Below are positions 8,999 through 18,672 of a stretch of DNA of 64,000 nt, piece by piece (position 1 is the first letter of the stretch; every line of letters starts with the position of its first letter). The notes under the pieces were generated by a model. That model had not been told where the DNA came from. It saw only the letters and a program-made list of their open reading frames with translations, and did no database searches. Position numbers and translations under genes: made by a program. The stretch is taken from NCBI RefSeq assembly GCF_034676545.1, contig NZ_JAUCBZ010000015.1, positions 1,333,001-1,397,000 on the forward strand, in the 5' to 3' direction. Origin of the DNA: Pararhodobacter sp. GTDB taxonomy: Bacteria; Pseudomonadota; Alphaproteobacteria; Rhodobacterales; Rhodobacteraceae.

Positions 8999-9697
8999 TC
9001 AGGTGCGCGGGTAATCAATCAACGGCGACGGTTTGGCAAAAGCGGTCAGATCGTCGCTGTCGGTGATCGTCACCGCCGAGCCGTCGAACACCACGCCATA
9101 TTGCCGCAAGGTCTTGATCGCCCGCGACAAGTTCTCGGCGGTCATGCCCAGATACGACGCCAGTTTCCGCTTTTCGATGCGCAGCGAGAATTCATGGCTG
9201 CCCCCCTGCGCCCGCTGTTGGCGCAGCAGATAATTTGCCAGACGCTCGACCGAGGTGCGCAGCTTGAGGTCCTTGGAGGATTTCACCACCGAGCGATAAC
9301 ATTGCGCCAGTTCCACGACGATGTGGCGCGCAAATTCGGCGTCTTTCTCGAAGACCGCCCGCACATCGACCGAGGGCAGCAGCACCACGCGCGCCTTGTC
9401 CAGTGTCCGAGCCGACATCAGATACGGGCCATCCTTGATGGTTGCCGCCAGAATGAAGGTCGATACCGGCATCATGGTGGCCAAGGTCGTCTCGCGACCG
9501 TTCCACGTCGCATAGAGCTCGACGCTTCCCTCGATCACGACATGCAGGAAATCCGCCGGATCTCCTTCGCGGATCAAGTCGATTTGCGGCGGGAAATTCT
9601 GCACATAGGCGCCGCGAATGAGCGTCTGGTAATGCTCGTCCGCCATCCCGGCGAACAGATCAAGCGCGCGAATTTCCGGGTACTGATGGGGAATCAT
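8999..9697 (-). CDS. narR: Crp/Fnr-family regulator, NarR-like
   Basis: The protein has 232 residues: a cyclic-nucleotide-binding-type beta-barrel (residues about 15-130), a long dimerisation helix and a C-terminal Crp winged helix (SLRIEKRKLASYLGMTAENLSRAIKTL region, recognition helix TAENLSRAIK). There are no N-terminal cysteines, so it cannot carry the FNR iron-sulfur cluster. From family knowledge, the cysteine-less NarR of Paracoccus sits beside narK and activates nar genes in response to nitrate/nitrite, and the same position here supports that name. DNR-type NO sensing is an alternative. The ORF begins with a TTG at 9703, but the ATG at 9697 is the better start. It is divergent from narK across a 250-base regulatory region. 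Confidence 0.8.
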   Translation of the reverse strand: MIPHQYPEIRALDLFAGMADEHYQTLIRGAYVQNFPPQIDLIREGDPADFLHVVIEGSVELYATWNGRETTLATMMPVSTFILAATIKDGPYLMSARTLDKARVVLLPSVDVRAVFEKDAEFARHIVVELAQCYRSVVKSSKDLKLRTSVERLANYLLRQQRAQGGSHEFSLRIEKRKLASYLGMTAENLSRAIKTLRQYGVVFDGSAVTITDSDDLTAFAKPSPLIDYPRT

Positions 9698-9741
9698 TGG
9701 CAAGGTCTCGATTCAGAGGACGGGTCAGATCACCACTAAGA

Positions 9742-9755
9742 TTGACTAAAGTCAA
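9742..9755. promoter_or_regulatory. FNR/NarR-type box, perfect palindrome
   Basis: TTGAC-TAAA-GTCAA is a perfect inverted repeat with the half-site spacing of the Crp/Fnr family (consensus TTGAT-N4-ATCAA, here with C/G at the inner position). It lies 44 bases before the narR start codon and about 195 before narK, in an AT-richer stretch. It could serve narR autoregulation or act as a distal narK site. Confidence 0.65.
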
Positions 9756-9855
9756 TTGATCATTTGACTTATCTGATGTCTCCGACTGCGATTTTGTGAC
9801 CTGTCCATAACAAAGGTTGACCGCGGAAATATTTTGGCAAAACTCTACCCGTGAC

Positions 9856-9869
9856 TTGATCTCGATCAT
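9856..9869. promoter_or_regulatory. FNR-type box upstream of narK
   Basis: TTGAT-CTCG-ATCAT matches nine of the ten conserved positions of the FNR box. Its 3' edge is 80 bases before the narK start codon, a normal distance for activation from about -41.5 with a short leader. It is the best candidate for anaerobic activation of narKGHJI by an FnrL/FNR protein encoded elsewhere, or by NarR. Confidence 0.7.
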
Positions 9870-9949
9870 GCGAAAGACCGGCGAGACGCGCTTTATCCGC
9901 TGTCAAAACGAGGCGTCACAATGACGCCCATTTTGCGAAAGGACATGTG

Positions 9950-12634
9950 ATGACGACAATGAGCGGCATACCGCGTGCGGATCAGACCCGCGCGCTTAGC
10001 CTCAGCACAATTGCCTTTACGCTCAACTTTGCGGTCTGGACGATCTTCGCGATCATCGGTGTTCAGATCAAGACTCAGTTGGGCCTCAATGAAACCCAAT
10101 TCGGCATTCTGGTGGCCACGCCGGTCCTGACCGGCTCGCTGACACGTTTGATGCTGGGTATCTGGACCGAACAATATGGCGGCCGGATCGTGTTCCCGAT
10201 CCAGATGCTGCTGGCGGCGACGGCCACCTGGTTGCTGACCTTTGCCGAATCCTATCCGGTGTTCTTGCTGGCGGCCTTGGGCGTCGGCCTAGCCGGTGGC
10301 TCGTTCGCGGTTGGTGTGGCCTATGTCTCGCACTGGTATCCACGCGAAAAGCAGGGCACGGCTCTGGGCATCTTTGGCGCCGGGAACGTGGGGGCTGCGG
10401 TCACCAAATTCGGTGCTCCGTTCATCATGGTGGCCTTTGGCTGGGAAGCGGTCGCCAATATCTGGGCGCTGGGCCTGGCGGCGATCGCGGTCATCTTCTT
10501 CGTTTTTGCCAAGGATGACCCGGTCTTTGCCGCACGCCGCAAATCGGGTGCCAAACCGGCAACCGTCAGATCGCAACTCGAGCCGCTGAAGAACCTTCAG
10601 GTCTGGCGCTTCTCGCTGTATTATTTCTTCGTGTTCGGGGCCTTCGTGGCGCTGGCACTGTGGCTGCCGCACTATCTGGTGGACATGTATGACGTCGATA
10701 TCCGCACGGCCGGTATGGCGGCGGCGGCGTTTTCGCTCTCGGCCAGTGTTTTCCGCGCCTATGGCGGCCACCTGAGCGACCGGTTCGGCGCACGGGCGGT
10801 CATGTACTGGACCTTCGGCTTCTCCTTGCTGCTGCTGTTCATGCTGTCTTACCCGCCGACCAGCTACACCATCCATGCCGTGCACGGGGACATCTCGTTT
10901 TCGACCAGCATGAGCTTTGGCCCCTTCGTGCTGATGATCTTTGCGCTCGGCTTTTTCATGAGCCTCGGCAAGGCGGCGGTCTACAAGCACATTCCGGTCT
11001 ATTACCCCGATAACGTCGGCTCGGTCGGCGGCCTGGTGGGCATGATCGGTGGTCTGGGCGGCTTCGTGTTGCCCATCCTCTTCGGCGCTTTGCTGGATCT
11101 GACGGGGGTGTACACGACCTGTTTCGTGCTCTTGTTCGGTCTGGTCGCCGTTGCGTTGACCTGGATGCACATGGCGATTCGCAACATGGAACGCGCCCAC
11201 CCCGAGGTGGCCCGCGATCAACTGCCGCAACTGCCTGAATTCGAGGGTATGACGATCCCGGCAGGGCCGTCTGCGGCGGTTCTGACCGAGTGGGAGCCCG
11301 AGAACCCGGAATTCTGGGAGAGAAAAGGCAAACGGATCGCCACACGCAATCTGTGGATCTCGATCCCCGCCTTGCTGCTCGCCTTCTCGGTGTGGATGGT
11401 CTGGTCCGTGGTTGTGGCGAAATTGCCTGCTATCGGCTTCGACTTCAACCAAGGGCAGTTGTTCTGGCTGGCCGCGCTGCCCGGTCTCTCGGGTGCGACG
11501 TTGCGGATCTTCTACAGCTTCATGGTGCCGATCTTTGGCGGCCGGTTGTGGACCACGCTGTCAACCGCCTCGTTGCTGGTGCCCGCCATGGGCATTGGTT
11601 ACGCGGTGCAAGACCCTGAGACCCCGTACCTGATCTTCCTCGTGCTGGCGCTGCTGTGTGGTCTGGGCGGCGGTAACTTCGCCTCGTCGATGGCCAATAT
11701 CAGCTTCTTCTATCCGAAGGCTGAAAAGGGTCACGCGCTGGCGCTGAATGCCGGTCTGGGTAACCTCGGCGTGTCGGTGATGCAGTTCCTGGTTCCGCTG
11801 GCGATCACCATGGGCGTCTTTGGCCTGATGGGCGGCGATCCGCAGCCTTTGGCTGACGGTGGCGAGCTGTGGCTGCAGAACGCGGGCTTTGTCTGGGTTC
11901 CGTTCATCATCCTCGCCACGATTGCCGCGTTCTTCGGCATGAACGACATCGCCTCGGCCAAGTCGTCCTTTGCCGATCAAGCGGTGATCTTCTCGCGGTA
12001 CCACAACTGGATCATGTGCATCCTCTATACGGGCACCTTCGGCAGCTTCATCGGCTATTCCGCAGGCTTCCCGCTGCTGATGCGCACCCAGTTCCCGGAT
12101 GTGAACGCACTGCAATTCGCGTTCCTCGGGCCGCTTGTGGGCGCACTCAGCCGCGCCGGCACGGGTTGGGTCTCGGATCGCTTCGGCGGTGGGCGGGTGA
12201 CGCTCTGGGTCTTCGTCGGGATGATCCTGGCGGTGTTCGGTGTGCTGCAATTCCTGCCACTGAACGGCTCGGGCGGTAACTTCTGGATGTTCTTTGCCTG
12301 CTTCATGGCGCTGTTCTTCCTGACCGGCGTTGGCAATGCCTCGACTTTCCAGATGATCCCGGTCATCATGCGTCGCGAAGTGCCGCGCTTGATGCCCAAG
12401 CTTGATGCGGCAGCGGCGCAAAAGCAGGTCGAGCGTGAAAGCGCCGCGATCATCGCCTTTACCTCGGCGATTGCAGCCTACGGCGCATTCTTCATCCCGA
12501 AATCCTACGGCACATCCATCGCGATGACCGGAGGACCAGAAGCCGCACTTTGGGGGTTCGGGATTTTCTACGCGGTCTGTGTGGCGCTGACTTGGTACTA
12601 CTACGCCCGTCGCAACGCACCGGTTCCTTGCTGA
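9950..12634 (+). CDS. narK: Fused NarK1-NarK2 nitrate/nitrite transporter
   Basis: The protein has 894 residues, twice the length of a single MFS NarK and with about 24 membrane segments. Each half carries its own nitrate-signature glycine motif: GAGNVGAAVTKFG in the first half and GLGNLGVSVMQF in the second; the linker is near residues 425-465. The same fusion is known in Paracoccus, where the first half works as a nitrate/proton symporter and the second as a nitrate/nitrite exchanger. It would import nitrate to the cytoplasmic NarG site and export nitrite. The ATG at 9950 has AAAGGA six bases upstream; the GTG at 9947 is too close to it. It is the first gene of the nar operon. Confidence 0.95.
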   Translation: MTTMSGIPRADQTRALSLSTIAFTLNFAVWTIFAIIGVQIKTQLGLNETQFGILVATPVLTGSLTRLMLGIWTEQYGGRIVFPIQMLLAATATWLLTFAESYPVFLLAALGVGLAGGSFAVGVAYVSHWYPREKQGTALGIFGAGNVGAAVTKFGAPFIMVAFGWEAVANIWALGLAAIAVIFFVFAKDDPVFAARRKSGAKPATVRSQLEPLKNLQVWRFSLYYFFVFGAFVALALWLPHYLVDMYDVDIRTAGMAAAAFSLSASVFRAYGGHLSDRFGARAVMYWTFGFSLLLLFMLSYPPTSYTIHAVHGDISFSTSMSFGPFVLMIFALGFFMSLGKAAVYKHIPVYYPDNVGSVGGLVGMIGGLGGFVLPILFGALLDLTGVYTTCFVLLFGLVAVALTWMHMAIRNMERAHPEVARDQLPQLPEFEGMTIPAGPSAAVLTEWEPENPEFWERKGKRIATRNLWISIPALLLAFSVWMVWSVVVAKLPAIGFDFNQGQLFWLAALPGLSGATLRIFYSFMVPIFGGRLWTTLSTASLLVPAMGIGYAVQDPETPYLIFLVLALLCGLGGGNFASSMANISFFYPKAEKGHALALNAGLGNLGVSVMQFLVPLAITMGVFGLMGGDPQPLADGGELWLQNAGFVWVPFIILATIAAFFGMNDIASAKSSFADQAVIFSRYHNWIMCILYTGTFGSFIGYSAGFPLLMRTQFPDVNALQFAFLGPLVGALSRAGTGWVSDRFGGGRVTLWVFVGMILAVFGVLQFLPLNGSGGNFWMFFACFMALFFLTGVGNASTFQMIPVIMRREVPRLMPKLDAAAAQKQVERESAAIIAFTSAIAAYGAFFIPKSYGTSIAMTGGPEAALWGFGIFYAVCVALTWYYYARRNAPVPC

Positions 12635-12647
12635 ACCCATAAGGCAC

Positions 12648-12671
12648 GCCGCTGGGCCACGGCCCGGCGGC
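12648..12671 (+). other. Hairpin between narK and narG
   Basis: GCCGCTGGGCC pairs with GGCCCGGCGGC (one G-T pair) with a tight loop, in the 61-base gap between narK and narG. No T-run follows, so it looks like an RNA processing or stability element rather than a terminator. It could set different narK and narGHJI levels. Confidence 0.5.
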
Positions 12672-12695
12672 CACCCATTCTGACAGGAGACTGAC

Positions 12696-15600
12696 ATGAG
12701 CCATCTGCTCGATCGCCTAAATTTCTTTCAGTCCAAGGAATTGGACACGTTTTCCAACGGGCATGGCCAGACCACCCGCGAGAACCGCGACTGGGAGGAC
12801 ACCTATCGCAAACGCTGGCAGCACGACAAAATCGTCCGCTCGACCCATGGTGTGAACTGCACCGGATCCTGCAGCTGGAAGATCTACGTCAAATCCGGCA
12901 TCGTGACCTGGGAGACCCAGCAGACCGACTACCCGCGCACGCGCCCCGACCTGCCGAACCACGAGCCCCGTGGCTGCGCGCGCGGTGCGTCGTATAGCTG
13001 GTATCTGTATTCCGCGAACCGGGTGAAGAACCCGCTGGTCCGGGGCCGGTTGATGAAAGTCTGGCGCCGCATGCGCGAGACGATGTCGCCGATTGCCGCC
13101 TGGACGGCGATCCAGAATGACCCGATCCTGCGCGAATCTTATGTCAAGACGCGTGGCAAGGGCGGCTTCGTGCGCGCCACCTGGGACGAGGCGACCGAAA
13201 TCACCGCCGCCGCCAACGCCTATACCGTCAAGACCTACGGCCCTGACCGCGTGTTCGGCTTCTCGCCGATCCCGGCGATGTCGATGATTTCCTACGCGGC
13301 TGGCTCGCGCTATCTGTCGCTGCTGGGCGGCGTCTGCATGTCGTTCTATGACTGGTATTGCGACTTGCCACCGGCCAGCCCGCAGACCTGGGGCGAGCAA
13401 ACCGACGTGCCGGAATCGGCCGACTGGTATAACTCGGGCTACCTGCTGCTCTGGGGCTCGAACGTGCCGCAGACGCGCACGCCCGACGCGCATTTCTACA
13501 CCGAAGCCCGCTACAAGGGCACCAAATCCGCCGTCATCTGCCCCGACTATTCCGAGGCCGCGAAATTCGGTGACGTCTGGCTGAACGCCAAGCAGGGCAC
13601 CGACGCGGCACTGGGCATGGCCTTTGGCCACGTCATCCTGCGCGAGTTCCACCTGAACCGTCAGGTGCCGTATTTCGACGACTACACCCGCAAATACTCG
13701 GACTTCCCGATGCTGGTGAAGCTGGAGGAAAAGGACGGACGCTTGATTCCGGGCCGCTTCCTGCGGGCGGATGATCTGGACGGCAAACTGGGTGAAACCA
13801 ACAACCCCGACTGGAAAACCGTCGCCTGGGATGAGACCTCGAACGGTCTGGTCGCGCCGAATGGCTCGATCGGCTATCGCTGGGGACAAGAGGGCGAATG
13901 GAACCTCGAGGAGCGCGCCGGCAAGGCTGACACGCGTCTGAAAATGTCGCTGGTCGACGACGCCGACCATGACGCGGTTGTCGAGGTTGATTTCCCGTAT
14001 TTCGGCGGCCAGGCCGTTGGCCAATTCGCCACCGACGCGACACACCCCGACGTGTTGCCGCGCAACATCGCGGTCAAGAAGATCCAGACCGCCGAGGGTG
14101 AAATCCAGGTTGCCACCGTGTTCGACCTGTTCTGCGCCAACTATGGCCTCGATCAAGGGCTGGGCGGCGACTGGGTCAGCAATGACTTTGGCGATGATTT
14201 GCCCGGCACGCCGAAATGGGCGGAAAAGATCACCGGCGTCAAAGCCGACAAGATCATCCACGTTGCCCGCGAATTCGCCAGCAACGCCGAAAAGACCAAC
14301 GGCAAGTCGATGGTCATCATCGGCGCGGGGATGAACCACTGGTTCAACATGGACATGAACTACCGTGCGGTCATCAACATGCTGGTGATGTGCGGTTGTG
14401 TGGGGCAATCCGGCGGCGGCTGGGCGCACTATGTGGGCCAGGAGAAACTGCGGCCACAAACCGGCTGGCAGCCTGTGGCCTTCGCGCTCGACTGGATCCG
14501 CCCACCCCGCCACATGAACTCGACCTCGGCGTGGTATGCGCACACCGACCAGTGGCGCTATGAGACGCTGACCTCGGGCGAAATCCTGTCACCGACCGCG
14601 CCAGAGGGCGATTGGGACGCCAGCCTGATCGACTACAACATCCGCGCCGAGCGGATGGGCTGGTTGCCGTCTGCACCGCAGTTGCAAACCAACCCGCTTG
14701 AAGTGGTCAAGGCCGCCAAAGCCGCGGGCAAAGAGGTTCCGGCCTATATCGCCGAGCAGCTGAAATCCGGCGCGCTGAAAATGTCGTGCGAAGACCCGGA
14801 CAACCCGGCGAACTGGCCGCGCAACCTCTATGTGTGGCGCTCGAACCTGCTGGGCTCCAGCGGCAAGGGGCATGAGTATTTCCTCAAGCACCTGCTGGGC
14901 ACCGATCACGGCGTGATGGGCAAGGATCTGGGCGAAGAAGGTGGGCAACTGCCCAAGGAAGCCGTCTGGCACGAAGAAGCGCCGCGCGGCAAGCTGGACC
15001 TGTTGGTCACCATCGACTTCCGCATGTCGACCACCTGCGTCTACTCGGACATCGTTCTGCCAACCGCGTCCTGGTACGAAAAGGACGATATGAACACGTC
15101 CGACATGCACCCGTTCATTCACCCGCTGCAAGCGGCCGTGGACCCGGCGTATGAGAGCAAGTCCGACTGGGAAATCTTCAAGGCGATTGCCAAGAAGGTG
15201 CAAGAGGTTGCGCCCGAGATTCTGGGCAAGGAGCAGGATGTCGTCGCACTCCCACTGCTGCACGACACACCCACCGAATTGGCGCAGGATCAGGTCAAGG
15301 ACTGGAAAAAGGGCGAATGTGACCTGATTCCGGGCAAGACCGCGCCGAGCTTTGTCGTGGTCGAACGGGATTACACCGCGATCTACGATCACTTCGTCTC
15401 GGTTGGTCCGTTGCTGAACAAACTGGGCAACGGCGGCAAGGGCATCACCTGGAACACCGAGGTCGAGATCCAGAACCTCGCAGACCTCAACGGCGTTCAC
15501 CTTGACGGTGCGGCAGCGGGCCGTCCAAAGATGGAAACCGCGATTGACGCCTGCGAAGTGGTGCTGATGCTGGCCCCTGAGACCAACGGCGAAGTGGCCG

Positions 15601-16424
15601 TGAAGGCCTGGCAGGCGCTGGAAAAAGCCACGGGGCGCGAGCATGCGCACCTGGCCGAAGGCGAGCATCACAACAAGATCCGCTTCCGGGATATCGCCGC
15701 GCAGCCGCGCAAGATCATCTCCAGCCCGACCTGGTCGGGGATCGAGAGCGAGAAGGTCAGCTATAACGCGGGCTATACCAACGTCCACGAGTTGATCCCA
15801 TGGCGCACCCTGACGGGCCGTCAGCAGCTCTATCAGGATCACCTGTGGATGCGCGCCTTTGGCGAGGGCTTCATGTCGTACCGGCCTCCGGTCGATCTGA
15901 AGACGATCACCAAGGACGTGCTCGATGAGGGCGATAGCCTGGTCCTGAACTTCATCACGCCGCACCAGAAATGGGGCATTCACTCCACCTATTCCGACAA
16001 CCTGTTGATGCTGACGCTCAACCGGGGCGGCCCGGTGGTCTGGCTGTCCGAGGTGGATGCGAAATCGGTCGGGATCGTCGATAACGACTGGATCGAGCTT
16101 TACAACGTGAACGGCGCGCTGACGGCGCGGGCGGTTGTCTCGCAGCGGATCAAGGAAGGCACGACCTTCATGTATCACGCCCAAGAGAAGATCGTGAACA
16201 CGCCCGGCTCTGAAAAGACCGGCAATCGCGGCGGGATCCACAACTCGGTGACCCGCACGGTTCTGAAGCCAACCCATATGATCGGCGGCTATGCCCAACT
16301 GTCCTATGGCTTCAACTATTACGGAACCGTTGGCTCGAACCGTGACGAAATGGTCGTGGTTCGGAAAATGAAGAAGATCGACTGGCTCGATGATGAAGCG
16401 ACCAACCTGGAGGCCGCAGAATGA
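12696..16424 (+). CDS. narG: Respiratory nitrate reductase alpha subunit
   Basis: The protein has 1242 residues, full length for the Mo-bis-MGD catalytic subunit. The FS0 [4Fe-4S] site has the NarG-specific pattern His51-X3-Cys55-X3-Cys59-X34-Cys94. The segment SFYDWYCDLPPASP contains Asp219, which I align with the molybdenum-ligating aspartate of E. coli NarG (Asp222). It reduces nitrate to nitrite on the cytoplasmic side, with electrons from quinol through NarI and NarH. No TAT-exported signal region is cleaved in this family; the N-terminus is the short NarG type. AGGAG lies nine bases before the ATG. The stop overlaps the narH start. Confidence 0.98.
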   Translation: MSHLLDRLNFFQSKELDTFSNGHGQTTRENRDWEDTYRKRWQHDKIVRSTHGVNCTGSCSWKIYVKSGIVTWETQQTDYPRTRPDLPNHEPRGCARGASYSWYLYSANRVKNPLVRGRLMKVWRRMRETMSPIAAWTAIQNDPILRESYVKTRGKGGFVRATWDEATEITAAANAYTVKTYGPDRVFGFSPIPAMSMISYAAGSRYLSLLGGVCMSFYDWYCDLPPASPQTWGEQTDVPESADWYNSGYLLLWGSNVPQTRTPDAHFYTEARYKGTKSAVICPDYSEAAKFGDVWLNAKQGTDAALGMAFGHVILREFHLNRQVPYFDDYTRKYSDFPMLVKLEEKDGRLIPGRFLRADDLDGKLGETNNPDWKTVAWDETSNGLVAPNGSIGYRWGQEGEWNLEERAGKADTRLKMSLVDDADHDAVVEVDFPYFGGQAVGQFATDATHPDVLPRNIAVKKIQTAEGEIQVATVFDLFCANYGLDQGLGGDWVSNDFGDDLPGTPKWAEKITGVKADKIIHVAREFASNAEKTNGKSMVIIGAGMNHWFNMDMNYRAVINMLVMCGCVGQSGGGWAHYVGQEKLRPQTGWQPVAFALDWIRPPRHMNSTSAWYAHTDQWRYETLTSGEILSPTAPEGDWDASLIDYNIRAERMGWLPSAPQLQTNPLEVVKAAKAAGKEVPAYIAEQLKSGALKMSCEDPDNPANWPRNLYVWRSNLLGSSGKGHEYFLKHLLGTDHGVMGKDLGEEGGQLPKEAVWHEEAPRGKLDLLVTIDFRMSTTCVYSDIVLPTASWYEKDDMNTSDMHPFIHPLQAAVDPAYESKSDWEIFKAIAKKVQEVAPEILGKEQDVVALPLLHDTPTELAQDQVKDWKKGECDLIPGKTAPSFVVVERDYTAIYDHFVSVGPLLNKLGNGGKGITWNTEVEIQNLADLNGVHLDGAAAGRPKMETAIDACEVVLMLAPETNGEVAVKAWQALEKATGREHAHLAEGEHHNKIRFRDIAAQPRKIISSPTWSGIESEKVSYNAGYTNVHELIPWRTLTGRQQLYQDHLWMRAFGEGFMSYRPPVDLKTITKDVLDEGDSLVLNFITPHQKWGIHSTYSDNLLMLTLNRGGPVVWLSEVDAKSVGIVDNDWIELYNVNGALTARAVVSQRIKEGTTFMYHAQEKIVNTPGSEKTGNRGGIHNSVTRTVLKPTHMIGGYAQLSYGFNYYGTVGSNRDEMVVVRKMKKIDWLDDEATNLEAAE

Positions 16425-17944
16425 AAGTCCGCGCACAAATCGGCATGGTGCTGAACCTCGACAAATGCATCGGGTGTCACACCTGCTCTGTCACCTGCAA
16501 GAACGTCTGGACCACCCGCGAAGGGGTCGAATACGCCTGGTTCAACAACGTTGAAACCAAGCCGGGCCTTGGCTATCCAACCGATTGGGAAAACCAGAAA
16601 CGGTGGAATGGCGGCTGGCAGCGCACCAAATCCGGCAAGTTGCAGCCCAAGCAGGGCGGCAAATTCCGGATCCTGGCCAATATCTTCGGCAACCCGGATC
16701 TGCCCGAGATCGACGACTACTATGAGCCGTTCGATTTCGACCACGACCACCTGAAATCCGCGCCGGAAATGAAGGCCTTCCCGACCGCTCGCCCCTATTC
16801 CAAGATCACCGGCGATCGGATCGAGAAGATCGAGAAAGGCCCGAACTGGGAGGAAATCCTGGGCGGTGAATTCGCAAAGCGGTCGGAGGATTACAACTTC
16901 GAGGGCATTCAGAAACAGATGTATGGTGAATACGAAAACACCTTCATGATGTATCTGCCCCGCCTGTGCGAGCATTGCCTCAACCCGGCCTGCGCCGCGT
17001 CGTGCCCCTCGGGCGCGATCTACAAGCGCGAGGAGGACGGGATCGTCCTGATCGACCAGGAGAAATGCCGTGGCTGGCGGATGTGTGTGTCCGGCTGCCC
17101 CTACAAGAAGGTCTATTACAACTGGTCAACCGGCAAATCCGAGAAATGCACGCTGTGCTATCCGCGCATCGAATCGGGTCAGCCGACGGTCTGTTCCGAG
17201 ACCTGCGTGGGTCGTATCCGCTATATCGGCGTCATCCTGTACGATGCCGACATGATCGAGGCCGCCGCCAATACGCCGGATGAAAAGGACCTCTATGACG
17301 CTCAGCTGAAGGTGTTCCTGGACCCCAAGGACCCCGAAGTGATCGCCGCCGCGCGTCGCGATGGCATCCCCGAGGACTGGATCAAGGCGGCGCGCGAAAG
17401 CCCGATCTGGAAGATGGCGATGGACTGGAAAGTGGCCTTCCCGCTGCACCCAGAGTATCGCACGCTGCCGATGGTCTGGTATATCCCGCCGCTCTCGCCG
17501 ATCCAGAACGCCGCCGAGGCGGGTCAGATTGGCGTCAACGGCGACATGCCCGACGTTCGGTCGCTGCGCATTCCGGTGCGCTACCTCGCCAACCTGTTGA
17601 CCGCCGGCAAGGAAGAGCCCGTCGTCACCGCGTTGGAGCGGATGCTGGCGATGCGGTCTTACATGCGGGCCAAAACCGTGGATGGCGTGATCGACGAGGG
17701 CCTCGCGACCCGCGTGGGCCTGACCGGGGTGATGATCGAAGATATGTACAAGATCATGGCCTTGGCAGATTACGAGGATCGCTTTGTCATCCCGACCACG
17801 CACCGCGAGCAGGTCGAAGACGCCTATGACATCAAGTCGGGCTGCGGCTTTACCGATGGCAATGGGTGTTCGACGGGCATCAGCAAAGGCAACCTGTTCG
17901 GCGGCAAGAAACGGCCGTTGAAAATGCCGCAGGGGGTGATGTGA
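16421..17944 (+). CDS. narH: Respiratory nitrate reductase beta subunit
   Basis: The protein has 507 residues. It carries the four cysteine clusters of NarH: CIGCHTCSVTCKN at the N-terminus, CEHCLNPACAASCPSG, CRGWRMCVSGCP and CTLCYP with a later CSETC. The tryptophan replacing a cysteine in CRGWRMC marks the [3Fe-4S] site, the other three being [4Fe-4S]. It wires electrons from the NarI haems to NarG. Start and stop overlap narG (ATGA) and narJ (TGATG-type, at 17944), so the operon is translationally coupled. Confidence 0.98.
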   Translation: MKVRAQIGMVLNLDKCIGCHTCSVTCKNVWTTREGVEYAWFNNVETKPGLGYPTDWENQKRWNGGWQRTKSGKLQPKQGGKFRILANIFGNPDLPEIDDYYEPFDFDHDHLKSAPEMKAFPTARPYSKITGDRIEKIEKGPNWEEILGGEFAKRSEDYNFEGIQKQMYGEYENTFMMYLPRLCEHCLNPACAASCPSGAIYKREEDGIVLIDQEKCRGWRMCVSGCPYKKVYYNWSTGKSEKCTLCYPRIESGQPTVCSETCVGRIRYIGVILYDADMIEAAANTPDEKDLYDAQLKVFLDPKDPEVIAAARRDGIPEDWIKAARESPIWKMAMDWKVAFPLHPEYRTLPMVWYIPPLSPIQNAAEAGQIGVNGDMPDVRSLRIPVRYLANLLTAGKEEPVVTALERMLAMRSYMRAKTVDGVIDEGLATRVGLTGVMIEDMYKIMALADYEDRFVIPTTHREQVEDAYDIKSGCGFTDGNGCSTGISKGNLFGGKKRPLKMPQGVM

Positions 17945-18660
17945 TGGCTCTGGAGTTTGACCGTACCCTCAAGGCCCTGTCACTGGTCCTCAGCTATCCC
18001 AGCACCGAGTTGCAAGGGGCAATGCCGGAAATCGGCGGGGTCCTGGCGGCGGATAACCGCTTGACCGCCGCTGCCCGGCGCGCCTTGCGGCCGTTGGTCG
18101 AAACGCTGCGCGATACGGATATCTTCGAGCTGCAAGAGACCTTCGTTGGCCTTTTCGACCGCTCGCGCACCTTGTCGCTCAACCTGTTCGAGCACGTTCA
18201 CGGCGAAAGCCGTGATCGTGGCGGCGCGATGGTCAGCCTGCTGGAAAGCTATCGCGAGGCCGGGTTCGAACCGGCCACCAGCGAATTGCCGGATCACCTG
18301 CCGGTTCTGCTGGAGTTCCTCGCAACCCGTCCGCAGGCCGAAGCCACCGAAGTTCTGGCCGACGCGGCGCATATCTTCGAGGCCCTGGCGACCCGGTTGG
18401 AGCGCCGTGAAAGCGTCTATGGCGCGGTGTTTGCGGCGCTCTTGCAGCTGTCAGGTGCCAAGCCGGACGCAGAAATCGTGGCCGAGCTTCTGGAACAGCC
18501 CGAGGATGACCCCAATGACCTGGAGGCCCTGGATGCGGTCTGGCAGGAAAGCGAAGTCACCTTCGGTCCTGATCCGAACGCCGGCTGCCCGGTGGGCCGC
18601 GACATGCTGGCCCGGATGGATATGCCCGCCCCCAAAACCTCAGACTTAGCTGCGGAATGA
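17944..18660 (+). CDS. narJ: Nitrate reductase molybdenum cofactor assembly chaperone
   Basis: The protein has 238 residues and is an all-helical TorD/NarJ-family chaperone. Typical features are the N-terminal LKALSLVLSYPSTEL, the central LNLFEHVHGESRDRG (the conserved HVHGESRDRG block of NarJ) and LPDHLPVLLEFLA. It binds apo-NarG, assists Mo-bis-MGD insertion and is not part of the final enzyme. The ATG at 17944 overlaps the narH stop by one base; in-frame upstream codons reach 17866 but lie inside narH. The tail DPNAGCPVGRDM is also family-like. narI follows after 12 bases. Confidence 0.95.
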   Translation: MALEFDRTLKALSLVLSYPSTELQGAMPEIGGVLAADNRLTAAARRALRPLVETLRDTDIFELQETFVGLFDRSRTLSLNLFEHVHGESRDRGGAMVSLLESYREAGFEPATSELPDHLPVLLEFLATRPQAEATEVLADAAHIFEALATRLERRESVYGAVFAALLQLSGAKPDAEIVAELLEQPEDDPNDLEALDAVWQESEVTFGPDPNAGCPVGRDMLARMDMPAPKTSDLAAE

Positions 18661-18672
18661 CAGGAGACAGAG

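Noticed and set aside
7339..9018. 559-codon minus-strand frame opposite pheT
   Set aside because: Histidine/arginine/glycine-rich shadow of a highly conserved gene.
12717..16436. Two long minus-strand frames opposite narG
   Set aside because: Antisense shadows caused by high GC at third positions; no ribosome sites or recognisable domains.
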